Shown: positions 28,367 through 38,542, numbered from the stretch's first letter. The stretch: 64,000 bases of DNA from Cedecea neteri (GCF_000757825.1 NZ_CP009451.1:2294001-2358000); one strand, 5' to 3'. Notes: generated by a model from the letters alone, not told the origin. Made by a program: numbers and translations.

Positions 28367-29446
28367 TCAGTCCAGATACTTCATGGTCACCCTTGAAGTC
28401 AGGCGAGTGATAAGTTCGTAAGCACTTACATTTGAGTATTCAGCAATGCGCTCGACCGGCAGCCCGTCTCCCCAAAGTACCGCGCTATCGCCCGGTTTTT
28501 CAGCGGCATCAGGCCCCAAATCGACGCAAATCATGTCCATGGCGACGCGTCCAACAATCGGTACTTCCCGGCCATTGACCAGCACCGGCGTCCCCGACGG
28601 CGCGCTGCGCGGATAACCGTCGCCGTAGCCCATCGCCACCACGCCGAGGCAGGTGTCACGCCCGGCAATCCAGGTGCCGCCGTAGCCGACCGGCTCACCG
28701 GCTTTATGACCGCGAACCGCTATCAGGCTTGAGGTCAGGGACATGACGGGCTGGAAGCCAAAATCCTCGCCCCACGGCTTTTGCTCCAGCGGAGAAACGC
28801 CGTACAGAATGATGCCCGGACGAACCCAGTCCATGTGCGAATCAGGCCACAGAAGAATACCGCCCGAGGCGGCAATGGAACGCTGCCCCGGCTTGCCTGC
28901 GGTAAAGGAATTGAAGATATCGAGCTGACGCGGCGTGGCGTCGGATTCCCGCTCATCGGCACGCGCAAAGTGGCTCACCACGTTCACCGGCTGGCTCACG
29001 TTTTTGCAGGCAGCCAGGCGCTGATAGAACGCTTCTGCGTCTTCCGGACGCACGCCGAGGCGATGCATCCCGGTGTCCAGCTTCATCCAGACGGTAACAG
29101 GCTGGCTCAGTTCGGCCTGCTCAAGCGCTTCCAGCTGTTGGATGCTGTGGATTGCCGTTTGAAGATTCTGAGTGGCAATAACGGGCAGGTCTTCAGCATT
29201 GAAGAACCCTTCCAGCAGCAGAAGCGGCTTGGTGATACCGCCCTCTCGCAGGCGCAGGGCCTCTTCGAGTCGGGCCACGCCAAACGCATCGGCGTTTTCT
29301 AAGGTGCGGGCGGTCTCCAGCAGACCATGCCCATAGGCGTTTGCTTTCACGACTGCCACCATGCGACTGTTCGGGGCCAGTTCGCGCAGGCGTTGCAGAT
29401 TGTGTCGCAGAGCGCGGCGGTTAATCACGACGGTTGCCGCTTGCAT
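28367..29446 (-). CDS. alr: Alanine racemase, biosynthetic
   Basis: PLP enzyme that makes D-alanine for peptidoglycan. 359 residues, equal to E. coli Alr, from the ATG at 29446, which has AAGGA seven bases upstream; a longer in-frame start at 29485 is unlikely. PLP lysine in [13 protein letters not shown] near residue 34, catalytic tyrosine in MGYGDGYPR, and [13 protein letters not shown] in the C-terminal beta domain. Follows dnaB in the same direction, 93 bp downstream. Confidence 0.97.
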   Translation of the reverse strand: MQAATVVINRRALRHNLQRLRELAPNSRMVAVVKANAYGHGLLETARTLENADAFGVARLEEALRLREGGITKPLLLLEGFFNAEDLPVIATQNLQTAIHSIQQLEALEQAELSQPVTVWMKLDTGMHRLGVRPEDAEAFYQRLAACKNVSQPVNVVSHFARADERESDATPRQLDIFNSFTAGKPGQRSIAASGGILLWPDSHMDWVRPGIILYGVSPLEQKPWGEDFGFQPVMSLTSSLIAVRGHKAGEPVGYGGTWIAGRDTCLGVVAMGYGDGYPRSAPSGTPVLVNGREVPIVGRVAMDMICVDLGPDAAEKPGDSAVLWGDGLPVERIAEYSNVSAYELITRLTSRVTMKYLD

Positions 29447-29538
29447 GTTCGTTCCTTGCTCAATGTTTGGATTAAATTGTGCCAATCCTCTTAATCATTC
29501 AGGTCACAGCAGGGCGGCTTGAAGGATGACGAGGATTT

Positions 29539-30945
29539 TTATTCTTCGTCGTACTGCGGCCCGGTGTAGTTGTCAAAGCGCGACCACTGGCCGTTAAAGG
29601 TCAGGCGCACGGTGCCAATGGGGCCGTTACGCTGCTTACCGATAATGATTTCCGCGATACCTTTCAGGTCGCTGTTCTCGTGGTAAACCTCGTCGCGGTA
29701 AATAAACATGATCAAGTCGGCATCCTGCTCGATGGAGCCGGATTCACGCAGGTCGGAGTTAACCGGGCGTTTTTCAGCACGTTGCTCCAGGGAGCGGTTA
29801 AGCTGCGACAGCGCCACAACTGGTACCTGAAGTTCTTTCGCCAGCGCCTTGAGCGAGCGAGAAATCTCGGCGATTTCAAGCGTACGGTTGTCGGACAGGG
29901 ACGGCACCCGCATAAGCTGCAGGTAGTCGATCATGATAAGGCTCAGGCCTTCATGCTCGCGATAAATACGGCGGGCGCGGGAGCGAACTTCGGTCGGCGT
30001 CAGGCCGGAGGAGTCGTCAATATACATGTTGCGCTTCTCCAGCAGGATACCCATGGTACTGGAGATACGCGCCCAGTCCTCGTCGTCCAGCTGGCCGGTA
30101 CGAATTTTAGTCTGATCGACGCGAGACATGGAGGCCAGTATACGCATCATGATCTGCTCGCCGGGCATCTCAAGGCTGAAGATCAGCACCGGTTTGTCCT
30201 GCGTCATGGCGGCGTTTTCACACAGGTTCATCGCAAAGGTGGTTTTACCCATCGACGGACGAGCCGCCACGATTATCAGGTCGGAGCGCTGGAGGCCAGC
30301 GGTCTTCTTGTTCAGATCCTGGTAACCGGTATCCACGCCCGTGACGCCGTCGTGCGGCGTCTGGTAGAGGGACTCAATACGCGACACCGTGGCTTCAAGA
30401 ATCTGGTCGATACTTTTCGGACCTTCGTCTTTGTTGGCACGGTTTTCCGCAATCTGGAAGACGCGGGACTCGGCGAGATCCAGCAAATCTTCACTGTTAC
30501 GTCCCTGCGGGTCGTAGCCGGCATCGGCGATTTCATTGGCAACAGCAATCATTTCACGCACAACTGCACGTTCGCGCACGATATCGGCATAAGCGCTGAT
30601 GTTCGCCGCACTTGGCGTGTTTTTAGAAAGCTCTGCGAGATAAGCAAAACCACCGACGCTCTCGAGCTGCCCCTGAAGTTCCAGAGATTCTGAAAGCGTA
30701 ATCAGGTCGATGGGTTTGCTCATTTCGAGCAGACGCTGCATTTCGGTGAAGATCATGCGGTGCGGACGGCTGAAGAAGTCGTTAGCAACCACGCGCTCGG
30801 CGACGTTGTCCCAGCGTTCGTTATCCAGCATTAAACCGCCCAACACCGACTGCTCCGCCTCGAGCGAGTGCGGCGGCATCTTCAGCCCTTCTACCTGACG
30901 GTCGCGGGGTTCTTTCGGTTTGTTGAAGGGTTTATTTCCTGCCAT
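29539..30945 (-). CDS. dnaB: Replicative DNA helicase DnaB
   Basis: Hexameric 5'-3' helicase of the replication fork. 468 residues: N-terminal helical domain with HSLEAEQSVLGGLMLDN, a linker, and a RecA-like core with Walker A ARPSMGKTTFAMN (about residue 230), IFSLEMPGEQ, Walker B LIMIDYLQLM, and the arginine-finger and C-terminal loops GSIEQDADLIMFIYRDE. No intein insertion. First gene of the dnaB-alr-tyrB direction; divergent from qorA. Confidence 0.99.
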   Translation of the reverse strand: MAGNKPFNKPKEPRDRQVEGLKMPPHSLEAEQSVLGGLMLDNERWDNVAERVVANDFFSRPHRMIFTEMQRLLEMSKPIDLITLSESLELQGQLESVGGFAYLAELSKNTPSAANISAYADIVRERAVVREMIAVANEIADAGYDPQGRNSEDLLDLAESRVFQIAENRANKDEGPKSIDQILEATVSRIESLYQTPHDGVTGVDTGYQDLNKKTAGLQRSDLIIVAARPSMGKTTFAMNLCENAAMTQDKPVLIFSLEMPGEQIMMRILASMSRVDQTKIRTGQLDDEDWARISSTMGILLEKRNMYIDDSSGLTPTEVRSRARRIYREHEGLSLIMIDYLQLMRVPSLSDNRTLEIAEISRSLKALAKELQVPVVALSQLNRSLEQRAEKRPVNSDLRESGSIEQDADLIMFIYRDEVYHENSDLKGIAEIIIGKQRNGPIGTVRLTFNGQWSRFDNYTGPQYDEE

Positions 30946-31024
30946 AGTGAGGGAGCTACCAAATTCATAGTGAGAGACCGGGAAGTATAACCATTCTTGT
31001 CACTCTTCGACACAAGGAGTTTCC

Positions 31025-32008
31025 ATGGCAACGCGCATCGAATTTAGCCAACACGGCGGGCCAGAAGTACTGAAAGCCGTTGAGTTTACGCCGAAAGATC
31101 CGGCAGAAAACGAAGTTCAGGTTGAGAACAAGGCTATTGGTATTAACTACATTGATACCTATATCCGCAGCGGGCTCTACCCGCCTCCGGCGCTACCGAG
31201 CGGGCTGGGCACCGAAGCCGCCGGCGTTATCAGCAAGGTCGGCAGCGGCGTCACTCACCTGAAAGTGGGCGATCGCGTTGTTTACGCGCAATCCGGTCTC
31301 GGCGCTTACAGCAGCGTACACAATGCGCCAGCCGATAAGGTCGCAAAACTCCCGGACGCAATCTCCTTCGAGCAGGCCGCGGCCTCGTTCCTGAAAGGGC
31401 TGACCGTGTTTTACCTGCTGCGTAAAACCTACGAAGTCAAAGCGAATGAAATTTTCCTGTTCCATGCGGCGGCCGGTGGTGTGGGCTTGATCGCCTGCCA
31501 GTGGGCGAAAGCGCTTGGAGCAAAACTGATTGGCACCGTGGGCTCGGCACAAAAAGCCGATCGCGCCCAGCAGGCTGGCGCCTGGCAGACCATTAACTAT
31601 CAGCATGAAAACATCTCTGAGCGCGTCAAAGAGCTAACCGGCGGCAAGAAAGTTGCGGTGGTTTATGACTCGGTAGGGAAAGAGACCTGGGAAGCTTCGC
31701 TCGATTGCCTGCAGCGCCGTGGGCTGATGGTGAGCTTTGGCAACTCTTCCGGGCCGGTGACCGGCGTGAACCTGGGCATTCTGAACCAGAAAGGTTCGCT
31801 TTATGTGACGCGCCCTTCTCTTAATGGCTATCTCACCACCCGAGCGGAGTTCGATGAGGCCTGCAACGAGCTGTTTTCGCTGATCGCCAGCGGCGCAATA
31901 AAGGTGGATGTTGAAGAGAACCAGAAGTTTGCGCTTAAGGACGCGGTGCTCGCCCATAAGACGCTGGAAAGCCGGGCGACGCAGGGTTCAAGTTTGTTGA
32001 TCCCATAA
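31025..32008 (+). CDS. qorA: NADPH-dependent quinone oxidoreductase 1
   Basis: Zeta-crystallin-type MDR reductase without zinc, 327 residues as in E. coli QorA. GroES-like N-terminal domain with INYIDTYIRSGLYPPPALPS and GTEAAGVISKVG; Rossmann motif AAAGGVGLIACQWAKALGA; NADPH-binding region GSAQKADRAQQAGA. Cytosolic; reduces quinones, presumably with one-electron chemistry. Single gene with its own terminator; E. coli has pspG between it and dusA, which I cannot find here. Confidence 0.96.
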   Translation: MATRIEFSQHGGPEVLKAVEFTPKDPAENEVQVENKAIGINYIDTYIRSGLYPPPALPSGLGTEAAGVISKVGSGVTHLKVGDRVVYAQSGLGAYSSVHNAPADKVAKLPDAISFEQAAASFLKGLTVFYLLRKTYEVKANEIFLFHAAAGGVGLIACQWAKALGAKLIGTVGSAQKADRAQQAGAWQTINYQHENISERVKELTGGKKVAVVYDSVGKETWEASLDCLQRRGLMVSFGNSSGPVTGVNLGILNQKGSLYVTRPSLNGYLTTRAEFDEACNELFSLIASGAIKVDVEENQKFALKDAVLAHKTLESRATQGSSLLIP

Positions 32009-32033
32009 CTGATTGAAATTCCGGAAAGAATTA

Positions 32034-32061
32034 GGGCTTCCCGTAGGAAGCCCTTTCTTTT
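32034..32061 (+). terminator. Intrinsic terminator of qorA
   Basis: Stem GGGCTTCC/GGAAGCCC with loop CGTA, then TTTCTTTTTTT. Confidence 0.9.
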
Positions 32062-32217
32062 TTTGTTCGTGCCGTATGTAGGGTACAGCGCGATGAATTC
32101 TTGTTACTGCCAAAGGATATTCGCAGATTTAATAAGTAAATGAAATGACGCTGCCGGGTTTAAGTTCAGGCTTGTGATCTGCTCCTCAATACCTAAATTA
32201 TCCCGGCGGCTTTACGG

Positions 32218-33222
32218 CTAAAGCTGGCGTTTATCGGCCACCAAAGACAGCGCATGTTCAACCACGTCAATGCCTGCCCCGGCTTTATGGGCGTTCTCAC
32301 TTAAGTAGCGACGCCACTGTCGCGCCCCAGGAATGCCCTGGAACAGGCCGAGCATATGGCGAGTGACATGGCCCAGATAAGTCCCGTTCGCCAGCTCGCG
32401 TTCAATGTACGGGTACATCGCACGCACTACGGCGACAGAGTCGCTGTCCACCACATCAGCCCCGAAAATCTCACGATCGACCGTGGTCAGCAGGCCTGGG
32501 TTTTGATAAGCCTCACGCCCGACCATCACGCCGTCCAGATGCTGAAGATGCGTTTTGGCTTCTTCCAGCGTTTTGATACCGCCGTTAATGGCCATCGTCA
32601 GATGCGGGAAATCGCGCTTGAGTTGATATACCCGCGGGTAATCCAGCGGCGGGATTTCACGGTTTTCTTTCGGGCTCAGGCCAGAAAGCCAGGCTTTACG
32701 CGCGTGGATGATGAACATCTCGCATTCGCCCTTACCTGCCACCGTGCCGATGAAATCGCAGAGAAATTCGTAGCTGTCCTGGTCATCAATGCCGATGCGG
32801 GTTTTCACCGTCACCGGAATAGAAACCACGTCGCGCATCGCTTTAATGCAGTCGGCAACCAGCTGTGCTTCGCCCATCAGGCAGGCACCAAAGCGCCCGT
32901 TCTGCACACGATCGGAAGGACAGCCAACGTTAAGATTGATTTCATCGTAACCGCGCGCTTCGGCAAGCTTCGCGCAATGTGCCAGCGCCTGCGGGTCACT
33001 TCCGCCCAGCTGCAGCGCAATCGGATGCTCATCTTCGCTATAGGCCAGATAGTCCCCTTTGCCGTGAATGATCGCCCCGGTGGTCACCATTTCGGTGTAC
33101 AACAGCGTGTGGCGAGACAGCTGACGCAGGAAATAACGACAGTGGCGGTCGGTCCAGTCGAGCATCGGTGCAATGGAGAAGCGGTGCGGCTGGAAAGGAG
33201 TCTGGTTGCTTTGTGAGGACAT
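32218..33222 (-). CDS. dusA: tRNA-dihydrouridine(20/20a) synthase DusA
   Basis: FMN-dependent reductase that makes dihydrouridine at positions 20 and 20a of tRNA. 334 residues: TIM-barrel opening [37 protein letters not shown] with the catalytic cysteine in the GACLM loop; phosphate-binding [11 protein letters not shown] and [13 protein letters not shown]; a C-terminal helical RNA-binding domain ending [14 protein letters not shown]. Closely similar to E. coli DusA. Monocistronic; the TraF-like gene lies upstream on the same strand. Confidence 0.97.
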   Translation of the reverse strand: MSSQSNQTPFQPHRFSIAPMLDWTDRHCRYFLRQLSRHTLLYTEMVTTGAIIHGKGDYLAYSEDEHPIALQLGGSDPQALAHCAKLAEARGYDEINLNVGCPSDRVQNGRFGACLMGEAQLVADCIKAMRDVVSIPVTVKTRIGIDDQDSYEFLCDFIGTVAGKGECEMFIIHARKAWLSGLSPKENREIPPLDYPRVYQLKRDFPHLTMAINGGIKTLEEAKTHLQHLDGVMVGREAYQNPGLLTTVDREIFGADVVDSDSVAVVRAMYPYIERELANGTYLGHVTRHMLGLFQGIPGARQWRRYLSENAHKAGAGIDVVEHALSLVADKRQL

Positions 33223-33307
33223 ACGTTTACGCAGGCTACGATTAAAAAAGGGTCGCTACTATAGCATAAAGCTGCGCCGGGGCATCAGGCTGCCCCGGCA
33301 TTCAGCC

Positions 33308-34615
33308 TCAGAAGGCTACGCTCAGCTGTGCACCAGCGCCCCAGGTCTGATCCTGGCCATACAATCCCATCAAATCGACATTCACATGTTTACCCGCCGC
33401 GAAGCCCACGCCGCCGGTAAAGACGTTGCTGTCGTTATTTTTCACATCGGCGCGGTAACCGGCACGCAGCGCCAGCCATGACAGTGGCCTCACTTCGGCA
33501 CCTACGCCAACGTACTGGGAATTAGCCTCGCTTTTGAAGCCTTTCGTTTCGGTCAAATCCCCATCGGCGCTCAGCGTCACCAGCTCGTTGTGCCAGGCCA
33601 CGCCAGCGGTAACCAGCGGACTGATTTGATAAGTATCTTTGTAGTTGCGGACCTCACCGGTGCGCCCGTTAGTGATGCGGATATCTTTGGTGTCGATATC
33701 ACGGGAAACCAGGTTCTGGCCGCTCAGGCCGACGGTCCAGTTTTCACCCAGATCCGCCGCAACGCCGGCATCGAGGTTAAATCCGGTGTCATCGTTACGG
33801 TACTGGCTGTTTTTCCAGTCTCCGCTGCGGTAGTCGTAAATGGAGGTGGTGTAGTTATAAAGCCAGGTTTTCTGCAGCTTTGGCGTGACGCCAACGGAGA
33901 CCGGCACGCCCCCGACGTCAAACTTGTGGGCCAGCGCAATGCCGTAATCAGAAACGATAGCCGCACGCCCGGATGCGGTGGAGTTCAAGTTACGGGTGAT
34001 ACGGTCTGAGCCGTTTAGCGCCGCATCAATCGCTACGCTGCCCGCCACCAGGCTGGAATTCTGGATGCTGTGCAGATAATCGATATCATTTTGATCGATT
34101 GAGGAGCTGACCTTCGCACGAGCATAAGCCCTGGTGACAAAAGCCACTGAGAGTGTGTCATTTGGAATACTCACCGCAATACCCGCCGCGGCTTTGGCAT
34201 GCGCCGTTTCACCTCGTAAATCTTCAAGCTCCCCGGCTAAATCCCCGGCCGCGCTACGGAACTGATTTAACGTACCGTTCGGATTTAAAAGAATATCTCG
34301 CGGCGTTAGCGATCCAATGGATTGTTTATAGTTATCAACTTTATCGTTGATATCATCTATGCGGTCCTGGAGGTTATCTTTATCCGTTATTTGTGCGCCA
34401 ACCGTCGGCAGAATAACGGTAATATTGTCATCTGGCTGGGAGCGCGCTAATAGCGCCGGGTTGATTAATACGCCGCTGCCATAATTAGCAGAAGCTACGC
34501 CTGTTCCCCCCATCGCATCGTTACGCGCCTCGGACCAGGTTCCTGCCGCCCCGGCCTGATGGGCAATAAATAACGTTGCGGCGAGTGTCGCCACCGAAGA
34601 TTTTATTTTATTCAT
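33308..34615 (-). CDS. TraF-like (TraF_2 family) outer-membrane beta-barrel protein
   Basis: Secreted protein of 435 residues: Sec signal (cut near HQAGA-AGTWSEARNDAMGGT), the FadL/OmpP1-like AMGGTGVA start, GSGVLINPALLA, an internal helical, coiled stretch (about 75-135), then many amphipathic strands ending in a C-terminal aromatic, AQLSVAF, as expected for an outer-membrane barrel. The family name comes from similarity to F-plasmid TraF annotation, but no conjugation genes are nearby, so transfer is not implied. Not in the K-12 locus; an accessory gene between dusA and zur. Function unknown. Confidence 0.72.
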   Translation of the reverse strand: MNKIKSSVATLAATLFIAHQAGAAGTWSEARNDAMGGTGVASANYGSGVLINPALLARSQPDDNITVILPTVGAQITDKDNLQDRIDDINDKVDNYKQSIGSLTPRDILLNPNGTLNQFRSAAGDLAGELEDLRGETAHAKAAAGIAVSIPNDTLSVAFVTRAYARAKVSSSIDQNDIDYLHSIQNSSLVAGSVAIDAALNGSDRITRNLNSTASGRAAIVSDYGIALAHKFDVGGVPVSVGVTPKLQKTWLYNYTTSIYDYRSGDWKNSQYRNDDTGFNLDAGVAADLGENWTVGLSGQNLVSRDIDTKDIRITNGRTGEVRNYKDTYQISPLVTAGVAWHNELVTLSADGDLTETKGFKSEANSQYVGVGAEVRPLSWLALRAGYRADVKNNDSNVFTGGVGFAAGKHVNVDLMGLYGQDQTWGAGAQLSVAF

Positions 34616-34704
34616 TCACAGCACGCCTGTCTGATTGTCAGATGAAGTAATTCGCCCCTGACAGTTATGACTGAACAGAGGCAGACTATTGCTGTGAATA
34701 GCGC

Positions 34705-34750
34705 GATAAAAAGATGGATATTTGAACCATCGGGAACCCAAATATATCCA
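34705..34750 (-). terminator. Probable terminator of the cupin gene
   Basis: TGGATATATTTG and CAAATATCCA pair on the minus strand (two-base bulge) with an inner GGTT/AACC, followed by TCTTTTTATC. It sits after the cupin stop and before the TraF-like start. Confidence 0.6.
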
Positions 34751-34786
34751 TAGGGTTAGCGTCTCATCGTTTCCTTGCTAATTAAT

Positions 34787-35290
34787 TTATAGTTTACCCT
34801 TTGGCTTTCGTGAAGGCAGACCGTTATGCGGGCCAAAGAATTGCGGGGGATGATCTATCCAGCGATCCTTACGCTGCATGGCGTAAGACTGATTTAGCGG
34901 ATAATAAATTTTATTTTCGGCTTTATTCGCTTCCCCAACGACCAATAGCCGAACGTCCTGCTCGGTATTATTGATAAAGGTATGGCAAATGCCTGTTCCG
35001 GCAGGAAAACCTACGCTATCGCCGGGTTCAAGCTGCCAAAGGTGGCCATTGATCCACACTTCCGGGTGCCCTTCGAGCACATAGGCAAACTCTTCTTCGC
35101 TGCTCTCAGCGTGGGGATAAGAGGTTCTGCGCCCAGGCGGAATGCGTTCGTGGTGAATACCAAGACGGGATAAGCCAAAACTGCGGGCCAGCGGGGCACC
35201 AATAGAAAACAGCTCCGGGCTGTCCGGGTAGGTTGAATTATCCCTGCCTTCCAGCTCGCGCCAGTGGCGAATACAATCGGGTTTTTGCAT
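34787..35290 (-). CDS. Cupin-domain protein
   Basis: Single-domain cupin of 167 residues. Motif 1 is around GRRTSYPHAESSEEEFAYVLEGHPEVWI, with the metal-type His and Glu residues, and motif 2 around GDSVGFPAGTGICHTFIN, with the second histidine. Such proteins bind a metal and may be enzymes or sensors; the substrate here is unknown. Start at ATG 35290 chosen for the perfect AGGAGG site upstream; a further in-frame ATG at 35317 lacks one. Divergent from zur, with 95 bp between them, so zinc control is possible but no Zur box was recognised. Confidence 0.8.
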   Translation of the reverse strand: MQKPDCIRHWRELEGRDNSTYPDSPELFSIGAPLARSFGLSRLGIHHERIPPGRRTSYPHAESSEEEFAYVLEGHPEVWINGHLWQLEPGDSVGFPAGTGICHTFINNTEQDVRLLVVGEANKAENKIYYPLNQSYAMQRKDRWIDHPPQFFGPHNGLPSRKPKGKL

Positions 35291-35385
35291 TACTTCCTCC
35301 TGGGTAGATAGGGTCATTATGTACCAGGATTCGGCGTTTTATCCGCATTATGGTAAAGTATTGAGTCAATGACCGGGAGAGGCAG

Positions 35386-35898
35386 ATGGACACCACGACT
35401 TCGCAAAACGTGTTAGCACAGGCTGAAAAGCTGTGTCTGCAACGCAATGTACGCCTGACGCCGCAGCGTCTCGAGGTGCTGCGCCTTATGTCCGAGCAAA
35501 CTGGCGCCATCAGCGCCTACGACCTGCTGGATCTCCTGCGCGTCAGCGAGCCACAGGCAAAGCCGCCCACCGTTTACCGTGCGCTGGACTTCCTGCTGGA
35601 GCAGGGTTTTGTGCATCGCGTGGAATCAAACAACAGCTATGTGCTGTGCAATTTTATCGACCACCCCACCCACTCTTCCGCAATGTTTATTTGCGACAGA
35701 TGCGGTGCCGTCAAAGAACAGGCGGCTGAAGGTGTGGAAGATATTATGCAGAAGCTGGCGTCAAAAATGGGTTTTGCCCTGCGCCACAACGTGATTGAAG
35801 CCCACGGGCTGTGTTCAGACTGTTCGGAAGTTGAAGCCTGTCGCCACCACGGCGCCTGCAATCACGACCATACGATACAGCCGAAGAAAAAGCGTTAA
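35386..35898 (+). CDS. zur: Zinc uptake regulator Zur
   Basis: Fur-family repressor of zinc uptake genes such as znuABC, active when zinc-bound. 170 residues: winged HTH (LTPQRLEVLRLM, PPTVYRALDFLLEQGFVHRVE), then the dimerisation domain with structural-zinc cysteines in FICDRCGAVKE and HGLCSDCSEVEACRHH. Conserved E. coli layout. Monocistronic; convergent with yjbJ. Confidence 0.97.
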   Translation: MDTTTSQNVLAQAEKLCLQRNVRLTPQRLEVLRLMSEQTGAISAYDLLDLLRVSEPQAKPPTVYRALDFLLEQGFVHRVESNNSYVLCNFIDHPTHSSAMFICDRCGAVKEQAAEGVEDIMQKLASKMGFALRHNVIEAHGLCSDCSEVEACRHHGACNHDHTIQPKKKR

Positions 35899-35969
35899 GA
35901 AGGGTAGGTACATCCTTGTACCCGGGCAGGATTGGTTTTACGGATTAGCACATTTGAGGGGCCGCCAGG

Positions 35970-36179
35970 TTACCAGCGGTATTCGTTCCTGGACTCCCAG
36001 TCCTTAACCTCTTTCTCTGCCTGGTCTTTGGCGTAACCATAACGTTCCTGGATTTTACCCACCAGTTGGTCACGCTTCCCTTCAATGACGGTCATGTCGT
36101 CATCGGTCAGCTTACCCCATTTTTCTTTGACCGTACCTTTGAACTGCTTCCAGTTACCGCCGATTTCGTCCTTATTCAT
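35970..36179 (-). CDS. yjbJ: CsbD-family stress protein YjbJ
   Basis: Small abundant stationary-phase/osmotic-stress protein, 69 residues, nearly identical in pattern to E. coli YjbJ (MNKDEIGGNWKQFKG, LTDDDMTVIEGKRDQLVGKI, DWESRNEYRW). Three-helix CsbD fold, no known enzymatic role. The ATG at 36179 has GAGGAG upstream and gives the E. coli length; a longer frame opens at 36221. RpoS control is known in E. coli and not shown by a clear element here. Confidence 0.96.
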   Translation of the reverse strand: MNKDEIGGNWKQFKGTVKEKWGKLTDDDMTVIEGKRDQLVGKIQERYGYAKDQAEKEVKDWESRNEYRW

Positions 36180-36414
36180 TGTCATCTCCTCATCGTTCGG
36201 TTTAGGGTTTTGCATCCTCATTGTCGGATGCTGAATTTCTGGAAAACATCCAATATCTGCTGGATGTAGAAATAATTGTAGTCAAGGATTTCGGGTTACA
36301 TATAAAACTCAGAATCTTTAACCATTTTCAAAATCAGCGGCACGCGGACTCCCCGCCTTAAAAGCGGGAAATCAGCATGATAGATGAGAAGTTAACGAGG
36401 ATCAGAAAACGCGA

Positions 36415-37749
36415 TCAATGGTCGCCTTGCGCGGCAAACCAGGTGTTATTGCGCCAGTGGCGCCGCCAGATATAACCGAGCGACAGGCCGCGCAAAGCCA
36501 AAAATACCGCCAGCGACAGCCATAAAGCGTGGTTGCCAAACAGCGGCAGCGTAAGCAGCGTCACGCCAAAGCCCAGGGCGGCAACCGCCATGCTGTTTCG
36601 CATCTCGGCCCCGCGCGTGGCACCAATAAACATCCCGTCCAGCAGGTAGCACCAGACGCCCACCATCGGCAATATCACCTGCCAGGCAAGGTAGCGGTCG
36701 GCCTGCTGACGCAGCTCCGGCAAGGATGTCAGCAGCGCGACGATGTGTTCTCCGGCAACGGCATAGAGAGCGGCAAACGCCACCGCGACCAACCCGGCCT
36801 GCCTGCACGCTGCGCCCCAAACCTCCAGCAGTTGCCCACGGTTACGTGCGCCGTAGGCCTGGCCAGAATGAGCTTCCACCGCATAAGCGAAGCCGTCCAG
36901 CGCATAGGCGGTGAAGGTCAGCAGCGTCATCAGCACGGCGTTCACCGCCACAATTTCGCTGCCGAGGCGTGCGCCGAAGATGGTGATGGAGGCAAAGCAA
37001 ATTTGCAGCAGCAGCGAACGCAGCATGATGTCGCGGTTCAGTGCCAGCAGCTTGCGTAGATCCCCCTGCCAGGCCGTTTTAAGGCGTGCCCAGCTAATGC
37101 CGCGCAGCTTCAGGACGTTGTGCACCATCAGCAGGCCGATGAAAAACGTGGCGTATTCAGACACCGCCGTCGCCAGCGCCGCCCCCTGCACGTTCATGTG
37201 CAGCCCCATCACCAGCCAAAGATCGAGCACGATATTGATAAGGTTTCCCACCACCAGCAGGATCACCGGTGCCCGCGCATACTGAACGCCCAGCAGCCAG
37301 CCCAACAGCACGAGGTTAGCCAGCGATGCGGGGGCACTCAGCCAGCGGATCTCCAGGAAACGACGAGCCTGATACAGCACCTCTTCGTTGCCGCCAACGA
37401 CGTGCAGCGCGAGGGTGATCAGTGGATAACGCAGTAGCACGATGGCAAGCCCGGCGATCAGCGCCAGCATCAGCGGCTGAACCAGCGCGCGCGCCAGCCG
37501 CTGTGGATCGTTTGCGCCAAACGCCTGCGCCGTTAATCCGGTGGTGCTCATACGCAGAAACAGCAGCAGCATAAACAGGAAGCTGGTCGCCGTAGCGCCG
37601 ATAGCCACGCCGCCGAGATAGGTCGGGCTGTCGAGATGGCCGATGACGGCGGTGTCAACCAGGCCCAGCAGCGGCACGGTAATATTGGAAAAAATCATCG
37701 GCAGCGCCAGTCGCCAAAGCGCACCATCCGTTGACGAGAAGAATCGCAT
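36415..37749 (-). CDS. dinF: MATE-family efflux protein DinF
   Basis: Multidrug and toxic-compound extrusion transporter, 444 residues with 12 predicted helices in two pseudo-symmetric halves: LALPMIFSNITVPLLGLVDT and AVIGHLDSPTYLGGVA in the first and LLLQICFASITIFGARLG in the second. In E. coli it is part of the SOS lexA-dinF operon and protects against oxidative stress and bile salts. Here it follows lexA by 75 bp in the same direction, so it shares the two LexA boxes. Confidence 0.95.
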   Translation of the reverse strand: MRFFSSTDGALWRLALPMIFSNITVPLLGLVDTAVIGHLDSPTYLGGVAIGATATSFLFMLLLFLRMSTTGLTAQAFGANDPQRLARALVQPLMLALIAGLAIVLLRYPLITLALHVVGGNEEVLYQARRFLEIRWLSAPASLANLVLLGWLLGVQYARAPVILLVVGNLINIVLDLWLVMGLHMNVQGAALATAVSEYATFFIGLLMVHNVLKLRGISWARLKTAWQGDLRKLLALNRDIMLRSLLLQICFASITIFGARLGSEIVAVNAVLMTLLTFTAYALDGFAYAVEAHSGQAYGARNRGQLLEVWGAACRQAGLVAVAFAALYAVAGEHIVALLTSLPELRQQADRYLAWQVILPMVGVWCYLLDGMFIGATRGAEMRNSMAVAALGFGVTLLTLPLFGNHALWLSLAVFLALRGLSLGYIWRRHWRNNTWFAAQGDH

Positions 37750-37824
37750 GGGAATGATCCAGAGGAAAATAGAGGGGTTTAAAGCGGGTGGTACAGCAGG
37801 TTTACCGCACCACCAGAAGACGTG

Positions 37825-38433
37825 TTACAGCCATTCACCGTTGCGGATCACCCCGACGGCCAGACCTTCAATGCTAAAGTTCTGCTCGCGAAGATCGACC
37901 ACAATAGGCTGGAATTCGCTGTTTTCAGGCAGCAGATGCACGGTGTTACCCTGCTTTTTCAGGCGTTTCACGGTGACTTCATCGTCGATACGCGCGACAA
38001 CGACCTGGCCGTTACGCACGTCCTGCGTTTTGTGAACCGCAAGCAAATCGCCGTCCATGATGCCGATATCTTTCATCGACATGCCGCTGACGCGCAGCAG
38101 GAAATCGGCATTCGGTTTAAACAGCGACGGGTCAACCTGGTAGTGGCCTTCGATGTGCTGCTGTGCCAGCAGCGGCTCACCGGCGGCCACACGGCCTACA
38201 AGCGGCAGGCCGCTTTCTTCTTCAACCAGCAAACGAATGCCGCGTGATGCACCGGAAACAATCTCGATGGCACCTTTACGCGCCAGCGCTTTGAGATGCT
38301 CTTCAGCGGCGTTTGGAGAACGGAACCCCAGACGTTGTGCAATTTCGGCGCGCGTAGGTGGCATGCCGGTCTGGTTGATATGATCCCGAATGAGATCAAA
38401 CACCTCTTGCTGCCTGGTAGTTAGTGCTTTCAT
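37825..38433 (-). CDS. lexA: SOS repressor LexA
   Basis: Self-cleaving SOS repressor, 202 residues. N-terminal winged HTH ([40 protein letters not shown]); self-cleavage site Ala-Gly in [12 protein letters not shown]; catalytic serine in [11 protein letters not shown] and lysine in LAVHKTQD. Autoregulated from two LexA boxes immediately upstream. First gene of the lexA-dinF operon. Confidence 0.99.
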   Translation of the reverse strand: MKALTTRQQEVFDLIRDHINQTGMPPTRAEIAQRLGFRSPNAAEEHLKALARKGAIEIVSGASRGIRLLVEEESGLPLVGRVAAGEPLLAQQHIEGHYQVDPSLFKPNADFLLRVSGMSMKDIGIMDGDLLAVHKTQDVRNGQVVVARIDDEVTVKRLKKQGNTVHLLPENSEFQPIVVDLREQNFSIEGLAVGVIRNGEWL

Positions 38434-38441
38434 TCCGCCCC

Positions 38442-38457
38442 CTGGGTGTTTATACAG
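38442..38457. promoter_or_regulatory. LexA box 2 (lexA)
   Basis: CTGGGTGTTTATACAG, nine bases from the lexA start, matching the second E. coli lexA operator (CTGTATATACACCCAG on the coding strand, with one base changed). Confidence 0.9.
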
Positions 38458-38462
38458 TTATG

Positions 38463-38478
38463 CTGTGAGTATATACAG
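38463..38478. promoter_or_regulatory. LexA box 1 (lexA)
   Basis: CTGTGAGTATATACAG, a near-consensus operator spaced 21 bp from box 2, which is the tandem E. coli arrangement. Confidence 0.93.
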
Positions 38479-38542
38479 CCCCGGGCGAATTTGAAACCAC
38501 AAATTAAGCAAAAAACCAGCGACTTAAACTATTCTGGAAGGA

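Noticed and set aside
33282-33299. GC-rich hairpin (CCGGGGC/GCCCCGG) between dusA and the TraF-like gene
   Set aside because: Lacks a U tract in the direction of the TraF-like transcript; not called as a terminator.
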